From Sulfurovum sp. UBA7648 (lineage in GTDB: Bacteria; Campylobacterota; Campylobacteria; Campylobacterales; Sulfurovaceae), in the NCBI GenBank assembly GCA_002483605.1, contig DLIG01000021.1, forward strand, positions 282,529 through 289,635: a DNA stretch of 7,107 nt, read 5' to 3'. Positions 1-5,780 of this stretch are shown here, piece by piece. The notes under the pieces were generated by a model that saw nothing but the letters and a program-made list of their open reading frames with translations, searched no databases and was not told the DNA's origin. The translations under genes and the position numbers were made by a program. Position 1 is the stretch's first letter. Every line of letters begins with the position of its first letter.

Positions 1-23
1 CTCTACCCCTGAGCTACGCCCGC
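1..23 (-). tRNA. tRNA 5' part, probably tRNA-Gly, cut by window edge
   Basis: On the minus strand the sequence reads as the first 23 bases of a tRNA: a seven-base acceptor strand GCGGGCG, then TA, the D-stem strand GCTC, a short D loop AGGGGTA and the start of the returning D stem (GAG). The acceptor sequence and short D loop are typical of bacterial tRNA-Gly(GCC), but the anticodon lies outside the window, so the identity is inferred. It lies 119 bases downstream of tRNA-Leu on the same strand and may be co-transcribed with it. I see no convincing promoter of its own in the spacer. Confidence 0.8.
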
Positions 24-86
24 TCATGCGTAATTGAAGTGTCAAAAATCGATCAAAGTAACTAGTTGCGCGAGCTGACTGCTGAA

Positions 87-129
87 GTCGTCACAGTGAC
101 AACGTAGTAAAACGGACTTTGTTCGTTTT
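87..129. repeat. Two inverted repeats in the tRNA spacer
   Basis: The 119-base spacer between the tRNAs holds two dyads. One, at 87-103, is a 17-base near-palindrome centred on GTCACAGTGAC with one mismatched pair. The other, at 109-129, has arms AAAACGGAC and GTTCGTTTT around a 3-base loop. In the minus-strand transcript the second begins 13 bases after the CCA end of tRNA-Leu, carries one A-C mismatch, and its 3' arm ends in UUUU. It could be a weak terminator or a processing stem. Function is inferred only. Confidence 0.4.
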
Positions 130-142
130 GCGTTTTTGCTAA

Positions 143-227
143 TGGTACCTTGGGTCGGACTCGAACCGACACGAGCAAGCTCACCAGATTTTGAGTCTGG
201 CGTGTCTACCGGTTTCACCACCAAGGC
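143..227 (-). tRNA. tRNA-Leu(CAA)
   Basis: A complete 85-base tRNA on the minus strand with the 3' CCA encoded at 143-145. The anticodon stem CCAGA/TCTGG encloses the loop CTCAAAA, giving anticodon CAA, which reads the leucine codon UUG. The T arm GTCGG/CCGAC with loop TTCGAGT is perfect. The long variable arm (GAGC/GCTC stem) marks a class II tRNA, as expected for Leu. The acceptor stem pairs GCCTTGG with CCAAGGT, so pair 1:72 is G-U where most bacterial tRNA-Leu have G-C. Apparent coding frames over this stretch are artefacts of the tRNA. Confidence 0.96.
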
Positions 228-244
228 ATTTAATTGCAATGCGC

Positions 245-250
245 ATTTTA
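245..250 (-). promoter_or_regulatory. Putative tRNA-Leu promoter (-10 box)
   Basis: On the minus strand TAAAAT is preceded directly by TG and followed by a GCGC stretch, about 18 bases upstream of the tRNA 5' end. A GC-rich discriminator just after the -10 is typical of stable-RNA promoters under stringent control. Transcription would start near 238. No good -35 hexamer is visible at the right spacing. Confidence 0.5.
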
Positions 251-319
251 CACCTACTCACCTTAAAGAGCCTTGAAAAATAGATAAAAATCCAATTTCT
301 CCATATTAAATATTTTGGC

Positions 320-325
320 TATAAT
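320..325 (+). promoter_or_regulatory. ftsK promoter, perfect -10 TATAAT
   Basis: A consensus TATAAT follows a T-rich stretch (TATTTTGGC), the usual appearance of vegetative promoters in Campylobacterota, where the -35 box is poorly conserved. No good -35 is visible 17 bases upstream. The start would be near 332, giving a leader of about 25 bases to the TTG at 357. The box lies inside the longest open frame, which argues against a start at 315. Confidence 0.65.
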
Positions 326-344
326 ACATTTATTATCAAACAAA

Positions 345-351
345 ACTGGAG
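345..351 (+). promoter_or_regulatory. Ribosome binding site deciding the ftsK start
   Basis: ACTGGAG has a GGAG core and ends five bases before the TTG at 357, an ideal distance. It is 17 bases from the next in-frame ATG at 369, too far to serve it well. It therefore favours TTG 357. Confidence 0.6.
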
Positions 352-356
352 TTGGC

Positions 357-2603
357 TTGAAAATAACAATGATCATAAGCGCTATATTGTTGACATACGG
401 CGCATTTTCTACTATTTTTCATGAAACATCGATGGTCGGTAAAATAGGCAAGATCATCGGAGATACAAATATATCTCTTTTTGGTTTTATGGCATACATT
501 AATTTGATCATTCTGATCTATCCTCTTATTTCTATATACAAGAATCGATATCTAATTAAGCGTATAGATTTTTTTATTGGATGGGTACTCGTATTTGTAG
601 GCCTTATAGTTTTTAGCGGCTTGATATTTTCTCCGCAGAATGCTGGATTTTTGGCCTATTCTTTTGTTGCATTTTTGGAGCCATATATCGGTCAAGCCGG
701 AATATGGCTGTTTTTGTTAATGACAGTGATGTTAAGCGCGATTTTGTTACTGGATGATGATTTTCGTTTGGAAAACTTTTTTGGCAAGGCAAAAAAAAAT
801 AAAAATGAGACTTCTTATTCATATCAATCAGATGATACTTTCAAGTTAGACCTTTCGCAGCAGTTTGGCGGACTTAAAAGAGGTTTTTCGAAAATGTTTT
901 GTTTTATAAAAAACCCATTTGATAATTCAGATACTACAGAATATTCATCGTCGCTTGATGGCAATAACATTGCACCGACAAAACCTGCAACATCAACACC
1001 AAAAGCCATAAGCAGCAAATCAGCAATAGCTGCAAGCCGCATTGAGCCGCTTGCTGAGATACAGCCCGCTAAAGAATCAAAAAATCTCTCAGATCTTAAA
1101 AAACATATGGTTTCTCACTCTTCAAATGTCGAAATTATCAGTGAGCTTGAGGAGAATTCCAAGCTACTAGCACAAATTGACAAAGGCGCAGCACCGCAGC
1201 CAAAAAATTTCAAATTGCCTAGGCTGGATTTTTTGCAAAAAGCACCGAGAATTGCAAAAAGAATAAATGAAGAAGAGATCGATCGCAAGATAAGAGAACT
1301 TTTGGATAAACTTAAAAAGTTCAATATTGAAGGGGATGTGGTACGCACTTATACAGGCCCGCTTGTAACTACTTTTGAATTTAAGCCGGCACCGCATGTC
1401 AAAGTGTCTAAGATATTGGGGTTGCAAGATGACTTGGCTATGGCACTCAGTGCAGAAACCATCAGGATACAAGCCCCGATACCAGGACGAGATGTGGTCG
1501 GTATAGAAATTCCAAATGATACTATAGATACTATCTATCTAAGAGAGATCTTAGAAAGCCCCCTTTTTAGAGAATCTAAATCACCGCTTACAGTAGCCCT
1601 CGGGAAGGATATAGTTGGCAAACCTTTTGTGACAGATATTAAAAAACTTCCTCATCTGCTTATAGCAGGAACTACCGGTAGCGGTAAATCGGTCGGCATA
1701 AATGCAATGATATTATCTCTTTTGTATCGCAATGATCCAGACCAGTTAAAGCTTATGATGATAGATCCCAAGATGCTGGAATTTTCAATATATAATGACA
1801 TTCCGCATCTTATCACGCCGGTTATCACTTCTCCTAAAAAAGCAATTACGGCTTTGGCAAATATGGTAGGAGAGATGGAGCGTCGTTATGTTTTGATGGC
1901 AGAAAATCGTACAAAAAATATAGAAAACTATAACGAAAAAGTAACAAAAGACCGTTCAGCATTACCATTGCCGTATATTGTAGTCGTTATTGACGAATTA
2001 GCTGACCTGATGATGAATGGAGGCAAAGAGGTCGAGTATTCTATAGCAAGACTCGCTCAAATGGCAAGAGCAAGCGGTATACATCTTATAGTCGCTACCC
2101 AACGCCCAAGCGTAGATGTTGTCACAGGGCTTATAAAAGCAAACCTGCCTTCTAGACTCAGTTACAGAGTAGGGCAGAGAATCGATTCAAAAGTTATATT
2201 AGACAGCATGGGCGCAGAAAGTTTGCTTGGCCGCGGAGATGCACTATTTACTCCCCCAGGAGCCGTCGGGCTTGTTAGATTGCACGCTCCTTGGAATACC
2301 GAAGATGAGATCGAGACAGTTGTGGAATTCTTAAAAGCACAAAGATCCCCTGAATATGACGAGAGCTATTTGAATGCTGATGCAACAAATGGCAAAAATG
2401 GTAATAAAATAGAGATAGATGAACTTGATTCGCTTTATGAACAGGCAAAAGACGTGGTTTTAAGTGATAACAAAACATCAATATCCTATTTGCAACGCAA
2501 ATTGCAAATAGGATATAATAGAGCTGCAAATATAATAGAACAATTAGAAGCAAATGGGATTTTAAGTGCTCCAAACAATAAGGGAAATAGAGAGATTATT
2601 TAG
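357..2603 (+). CDS. ftsK: DNA translocase FtsK
   Basis: Membrane-anchored, ATP-driven DNA pump at the division septum that moves the chromosome terminus and, in the family, activates XerCD/XerH recombination at dif. From the preferred TTG start the protein has 748 residues. About four membrane helices lie near residues 3-22, 40-61, 71-91 and 112-132. A lysine- and serine-rich linker follows to about 290, shorter than in E. coli FtsK, then the alpha/beta motor. Walker A is GTTGSGKS at 438-445 and Walker B is IVVVIDE at 541-547, followed by the family motif TQRPSVDVVTG. The last ~60 residues are the winged-helix gamma domain with the IGYNRAA motif, which reads KOPS-type orienting sequences. The frame is open back to a TTG at 315 (762 aa), but that start lies upstream of the -10 box at 320-325. 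ATG 369 is an alternative. The small gene 15 bp downstream is probably co-transcribed. An A9 run at 791-799 and an inverted repeat at 2481-2516 lie within the gene. Confidence 0.96.
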   Translation: MKITMIISAILLTYGAFSTIFHETSMVGKIGKIIGDTNISLFGFMAYINLIILIYPLISIYKNRYLIKRIDFFIGWVLVFVGLIVFSGLIFSPQNAGFLAYSFVAFLEPYIGQAGIWLFLLMTVMLSAILLLDDDFRLENFFGKAKKNKNETSYSYQSDDTFKLDLSQQFGGLKRGFSKMFCFIKNPFDNSDTTEYSSSLDGNNIAPTKPATSTPKAISSKSAIAASRIEPLAEIQPAKESKNLSDLKKHMVSHSSNVEIISELEENSKLLAQIDKGAAPQPKNFKLPRLDFLQKAPRIAKRINEEEIDRKIRELLDKLKKFNIEGDVVRTYTGPLVTTFEFKPAPHVKVSKILGLQDDLAMALSAETIRIQAPIPGRDVVGIEIPNDTIDTIYLREILESPLFRESKSPLTVALGKDIVGKPFVTDIKKLPHLLIAGTTGSGKSVGINAMILSLLYRNDPDQLKLMMIDPKMLEFSIYNDIPHLITPVITSPKKAITALANMVGEMERRYVLMAENRTKNIENYNEKVTKDRSALPLPYIVVVIDELADLMMNGGKEVEYSIARLAQMARASGIHLIVATQRPSVDVVTGLIKANLPSRLSYRVGQRIDSKVILDSMGAESLLGRGDALFTPPGAVGLVRLHAPWNTEDEIETVVEFLKAQRSPEYDESYLNADATNGKNGNKIEIDELDSLYEQAKDVVLSDNKTSISYLQRKLQIGYNRAANIIEQLEANGILSAPNNKGNREII
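791..799 (+). repeat. A9 homopolymer (slippery run) in ftsK
   Basis: Nine consecutive A fall in the codons just after the last membrane helix. In the zero frame they read gcA AAA AAA AAT, which matches the slippery pattern A-AAA-AAA. In the -1 frame the next codons are AAA and TAA (800-802). A slip, or insertion of one A, would end the protein at once after about 148 residues. Confidence 0.75.
2481..2516. repeat. Perfect 15-bp inverted repeat inside ftsK
   Basis: The arm ATATCCTATTTGCAA (2481-2495) is matched exactly by its reverse complement TTGCAAATAGGATAT (2502-2516) around the 6-base spacer CGCAAA. It lies in codons for the gamma-domain recognition region (LQRKLQIGY). A shorter alternative pairing, ATTTGC 2488-2493 with GCAAAT 2497-2502, is mutually exclusive with it. 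No T run follows, so a terminator is unlikely. Confidence 0.85.
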
Positions 2604-2618
2604 TCAAAGGAGAAAATA

Positions 2619-3029
2619 ATGGCATATTTTAGCAATGCAAAAAAAGGCGATAAAGTATATGGACTTATATTTGGGAAAGGCAAGATCGTAGATATATTTC
2701 CTGATAGTTTTTATTCAATAATGGTAGAATTTAAAAATGGGTATGAAGTTCCTTATACAGATGAAGGAATCCCCGGATGGGGTGATTTTAAAAAACAAAC
2801 TCTGTTTTATCGTAATGATGTAGATTTGTCCAATGAAGATTTCTCTCCTATAGATAAGGTTCTTACCCCTAAAAAGATCATAAAACTTCGCGAAAAGAAG
2901 AAACTTCAAGTGCGATTGCCTTCGGGGCTATGGACTAGTGTCAAAAAAGCAGATATTGAATATGTAGAGAAAATGCTCAAAAAAGAGAAGTATCATTTAT
3001 TTAGAAAGAAAAAAGAGAAGAAAAAATAG
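2619..3029 (+). CDS. Small basic protein of unknown function
   Basis: A 136-residue soluble protein that I cannot name. AAAGGAG at 2606-2612 lies six bases before the ATG, and the gene starts 15 bp after the ftsK stop, so it is probably in the ftsK transcript. Residues 1-75 look beta-rich: KKGDKVYGLIFGKGKIVDI, then a strand with VEFKNGYEVPYTDEG, then QTLFYRNDVDL. The pattern of GDKVY, GxGxI, VEFxNG and TLFY recalls small SH3-like barrel proteins seen in phages and in many bacteria, but this is a resemblance from memory and not a firm assignment. Residues 85-136 are strongly basic and end in a lysine-rich tail (RKKKEKKK), encoded by a long purine run near 3003-3026, which suggests nucleic-acid or ribosome contact. 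No signal peptide or membrane segment is seen. The protein is intact, and I give it no function. Confidence 0.8.
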   Translation: MAYFSNAKKGDKVYGLIFGKGKIVDIFPDSFYSIMVEFKNGYEVPYTDEGIPGWGDFKKQTLFYRNDVDLSNEDFSPIDKVLTPKKIIKLREKKKLQVRLPSGLWTSVKKADIEYVEKMLKKEKYHLFRKKKEKKK

Positions 3030-3089
3030 CCGACAGACTTGCAATATAGATATTTTTTTGTAACCATTTGATACAAATCCAATATGTTG

Positions 3090-3123
3090 TTATGACCATA
3101 CTTATGTAAATCATAGTTTTTTT
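3090..3123 (+). terminator. Weak AT-rich hairpin with T run, possible terminator
   Basis: TTATGA (3090-3095) can pair with TCATAG (3111-3116, one G-U pair) around a 15-base loop, followed directly by seven T (3117-3123). It is the only terminator-like element between the small gene and acnB. The stem is short and AT-rich, so it would at best stop transcription partially. Confidence 0.3.
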
Positions 3124-3145
3124 ATCTTGTTTGAGTTACTATGAT
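3110..3145. repeat. 8-bp dyad overlapping the acnB promoter
   Basis: ATCATAGT (3110-3117) and its exact reverse complement ACTATGAT (3138-3145) are separated by 20 bp. The right arm covers one of the two overlapping -10 candidates and the left arm lies just upstream of the -35 region. The placement suits a regulator binding site, but I recognise no known operator. Confidence 0.4.
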
Positions 3146-3150
3146 ATGAT
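3140..3150 (+). promoter_or_regulatory. acnB promoter, two overlapping -10 boxes
   Basis: Two TATGAT hexamers overlap end to end at 3140-3145 and 3145-3150, each one mismatch from TATAAT. Using the second, transcription would start near 3157 and leave a leader of about 19 bases with the strong ribosome binding site AAGGGAG (3164-3170), five bases before the ATG. The upstream region is T-rich with no good -35, as is usual in Campylobacterota. Confidence 0.6.
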
Positions 3151-3175
3151 AAATTAACGACTCAAGGGAGATTTA

Positions 3176-5752
3176 ATGGCACTTATAGAAAATTATAAAA
3201 AACATACACAGGAACGTGCCACACTAGGTGTTCCACCACTGCCACTTAATGCAGCTCAAGTAGCTGAGCTTGTAACTTTGCTGAAAGCTGACAAGATAGA
3301 AGAAGAAGCTTATCTGCTAGATTTGATAGAAAACAAAGTACCTGCAGGCGTTGATGATGCTGCTTACGTTAAAGCAGCGTTTTTGAACGCAATTATTCAA
3401 GATGATGCTTCATGTCATGCAATAGATAAGGTACATGCTGTTAAGATATTAGGGAAAATGCTAGGCGGATTTAATGTTGGCCCGCTTGTTGAAGCATTGA
3501 AACATTCTCATGTTGAAGTAGCACAAGCCGCGGCTGATGAGCTTAAAAATACTATTTTGGTTTATAATTCATTCAATGATGTCAAAGAGCTTATGGATCA
3601 CGGAAATGTATTTGCAAAAGAGGTAATCGAATCTTGGGCAAACGCACAGTGGTTTACAAATAAACCTGAACTTGCTCGCGAGATCACACTTACAGTTTAT
3701 AAAATTCCTGGCGAGACAAATACTGATGACCTTTCTCCTGCTTCAGAAGCATTTACAAGAGCAGATATCCCTCTTCATGCCAACTCTATGCTTGGCGCAA
3801 GAATGGAAAAACCGCTTGAAACTATGGCAAAACTAAAAGAAAAAGGCCACCCGCTTGCATACGTAGGTGACGTAGTAGGTACAGGAAGCAGTAGAAAATC
3901 AGGTATTAACTCTGTGCAATGGCATATGGGACAAGATATCCCTGGTATCCCGAATAAAAGAACGGGCGGAGTGGTAATAGGCAGCATCATAGCTCCTATT
4001 TTCTTCAATACTGCAGAAGATAGCGGATGTCTTCCTGTTCAAGCTCCTGTTGATTCTCTCGAAACGGGCGATGTGATCACAGTAAAACCATTTGATGGTG
4101 TAATAGAAAAAGACGGAACAGTAGTATCTACATTTACTCTTGCTCCAAATACAATGCCTGATGAGATGAGAGCAGGGGGCAGAATCCCGCTTATCATAGG
4201 TAAAGGGTTGACCGCAAAAGCCAGAGCAGTTCTTGGTCTTGGAGCTTCTGATATGTTTATGACCCCAGAGCAACCTGCTGATGACGGCAAAGGTTATACA
4301 CTTGCTCAAAAAATGGTAGGTAAGGCTTGCGGTATGACAGGAGTAAAACCTGGTGTTTATTGCGAGCCTATAGCTACAACCGTAGGCAGCCAAGATACAA
4401 CAGGGCCAATGACTAGAGATGAGATAAAAGAACTTGCAGCTCTTGGTTTTGGTGCTGACATGGTAATGCAATCATTCTGCCATACTGCAGCTTACCCAAA
4501 ACCTGCGGATATCAATCTTCAACATACATTGCCGGAATTTTGGACCAGCAGAAGCGGTGTAATATTGCGTCCAGGAGATGGAGTAATCCATTCATGGCTC
4601 AATAGACTTTGTTTGCCAGATACCGTAGGAACAGGAGGAGATAGCCACACTAGATTCCCTATAGGTATTTCTTTCCCGGCGGGTAGCGGACTTGTGGCTT
4701 TTGCAGCAGTGACCGGGATGATGCCGCTTACTATGCCAGAATCAGTATTGGTAAGATTTAAAGGTACAATGCAGCCTGGCATCACTTTGCGAGATCTAGT
4801 CAATGCTATCCCATATCAAGCTATCAAAGATGGATTGCTTACTGTCGATAAAAAAAATAAGAAAAATATTTTTGCCGGTAGAGTTCTTGAGATAGAAGGT
4901 TTGGAAGATTTAAAATGTGAACAAGCATTTGAATTATCAGATGCATCAGCAGAGAGAAGTGCAGCAGCTTGTACGGTTAAGCTTAATAAAGAACCTATTG
5001 CCGAATATTTAAATTCTAATATAGCTCTTATTGAAGAAATGATCAAAGATGGTTATCAGGATGCTAAAACATTACAAAGACGTGCGGACAAGATGAGAGA
5101 ATGGCTCAATAATCCTGAGCTTTTAGAAGCTGATTCTGATGCACAGTATGCGGCAGTAATCGAAATTGACCTAGATCAGATCACTGAACCTATTTTGGCG
5201 TGCCCTAATGATCCGGATGATGTGGCAACCCTTAGCGAGATTTTGGCTGATGAAAAAAGACCAAAAGAGGTACAAGAAGTATTTATAGGCAGCTGTATGA
5301 CAAATATCGGTCTCTTTAGAGCGCTTGGTGAAGTGTTAAAAGGAGAAGGACAAGTATCGACTAAGCTCTGGGTAGTTCCACCGACAAAAATGGATGAAAA
5401 AACTCTTATTGAAGAGGGTTATTATGCTATTTTTGGAGCTGCCGGAGCGCGTACAGAGATTCCTGGATGTTCGCTTTGTATGGGCAACCAGGCTCAAGCA
5501 GGCAAAGGAAATACGGTATTTAGTACAAGTACAAGAAATTTTGATAATCGTCTAGGGCGTGACACAAAAGTTTATCTTGGATCGGCAGAAATGGCGGCTG
5601 TTGTAGCACTTCTAGGTAAAATTCCTACAACACAAGAGTATATGTCTATAGTCAACAAAAAGATAAATGAGACGAACAAGGATAATGTATATCGTTATCT
5701 AAATTTTGACAAAGTATCTCTAGAACAACTTCACAATATGATGAACCGCTAA
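3176..5752 (+). CDS. acnB: Aconitate hydratase B (bifunctional 2-methylisocitrate dehydratase family)
   Basis: Cytoplasmic [4Fe-4S] enzyme that interconverts citrate and isocitrate through cis-aconitate in the TCA cycle. In autotrophic Campylobacterota it would serve the reductive cycle. The 858 residues are close to the 865 of E. coli AcnB. Residues 1 to about 160 form the AcnB-specific HEAT-like domain, followed by the swivel domain to about 385 with the signature VGTGSSRKSGINSVQWHMG. The catalytic core then carries QDTTGPMTRDE, QSFCHTAAYPKP and GGDSHTRFPIGISFPAGSG. The three cluster ligands are visible as Cys707 (GSCMTN) and Cys765 and Cys768 (PGCSLCMGNQ), matching C710, C769 and C772 of E. 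coli. The ATG has a strong ribosome binding site. The gene has its own promoter and ends in the convergent hairpin at 5750-5780. E. coli AcnB also binds mRNA when its cluster is lost; whether this one does cannot be read from the sequence. Confidence 0.98.
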   Translation: MALIENYKKHTQERATLGVPPLPLNAAQVAELVTLLKADKIEEEAYLLDLIENKVPAGVDDAAYVKAAFLNAIIQDDASCHAIDKVHAVKILGKMLGGFNVGPLVEALKHSHVEVAQAAADELKNTILVYNSFNDVKELMDHGNVFAKEVIESWANAQWFTNKPELAREITLTVYKIPGETNTDDLSPASEAFTRADIPLHANSMLGARMEKPLETMAKLKEKGHPLAYVGDVVGTGSSRKSGINSVQWHMGQDIPGIPNKRTGGVVIGSIIAPIFFNTAEDSGCLPVQAPVDSLETGDVITVKPFDGVIEKDGTVVSTFTLAPNTMPDEMRAGGRIPLIIGKGLTAKARAVLGLGASDMFMTPEQPADDGKGYTLAQKMVGKACGMTGVKPGVYCEPIATTVGSQDTTGPMTRDEIKELAALGFGADMVMQSFCHTAAYPKPADINLQHTLPEFWTSRSGVILRPGDGVIHSWLNRLCLPDTVGTGGDSHTRFPIGISFPAGSGLVAFAAVTGMMPLTMPESVLVRFKGTMQPGITLRDLVNAIPYQAIKDGLLTVDKKNKKNIFAGRVLEIEGLEDLKCEQAFELSDASAERSAAACTVKLNKEPIAEYLNSNIALIEEMIKDGYQDAKTLQRRADKMREWLNNPELLEADSDAQYAAVIEIDLDQITEPILACPNDPDDVATLSEILADEKRPKEVQEVFIGSCMTNIGLFRALGEVLKGEGQVSTKLWVVPPTKMDEKTLIEEGYYAIFGAAGARTEIPGCSLCMGNQAQAGKGNTVFSTSTRNFDNRLGRDTKVYLGSAEMAAVVALLGKIPTTQEYMSIVNKKINETNKDNVYRYLNFDKVSLEQLHNMMNR

Positions 5753-5780
5753 TTATATACGGCTTGTCCGTATATAATTA
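5750..5780. terminator. Bidirectional hairpin between convergent genes
   Basis: A perfect 13-bp stem (TAATTATATACGG at 5750-5762 with CCGTATATAATTA at 5768-5780) encloses the 5-base loop CTTGT. The first three bases of the left arm are the TAA stop of acnB. The last three of the right arm are, on the minus strand, the TAA stop of the RMD1-family gene. Neither side has a clear poly-T tail, so termination would rely on the long AT-rich stem. The hairpin may instead mainly protect 3' ends. Confidence 0.75.

Noticed and set aside
24..60. TTGACA on the minus strand upstream of the partial tRNA, as a tRNA promoter
   Set aside because: No -10 box lies 16-18 bases downstream; that position is already inside the tRNA.
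42..239. 65-codon open frame on the minus strand
   Set aside because: It runs through tRNA-Leu and its spacer; its peptide is simply the tRNA read as codons.
1167..1472. 101-codon minus-strand frame inside ftsK
   Set aside because: It is a shadow of the FtsK linker and alpha-domain codons, with no recognisable domain.
3057..3077. TTTGTA/TACAAA stem as a terminator after the small gene
   Set aside because: It has only six AT-rich pairs with a 9-base loop and no following T run.
3899..4471. 190-codon open frame on the minus strand inside acnB
   Set aside because: It is antisense to conserved AcnB codons, has a Cys/Ser/His-rich composition unlike a real protein, and has no supporting ribosome site.
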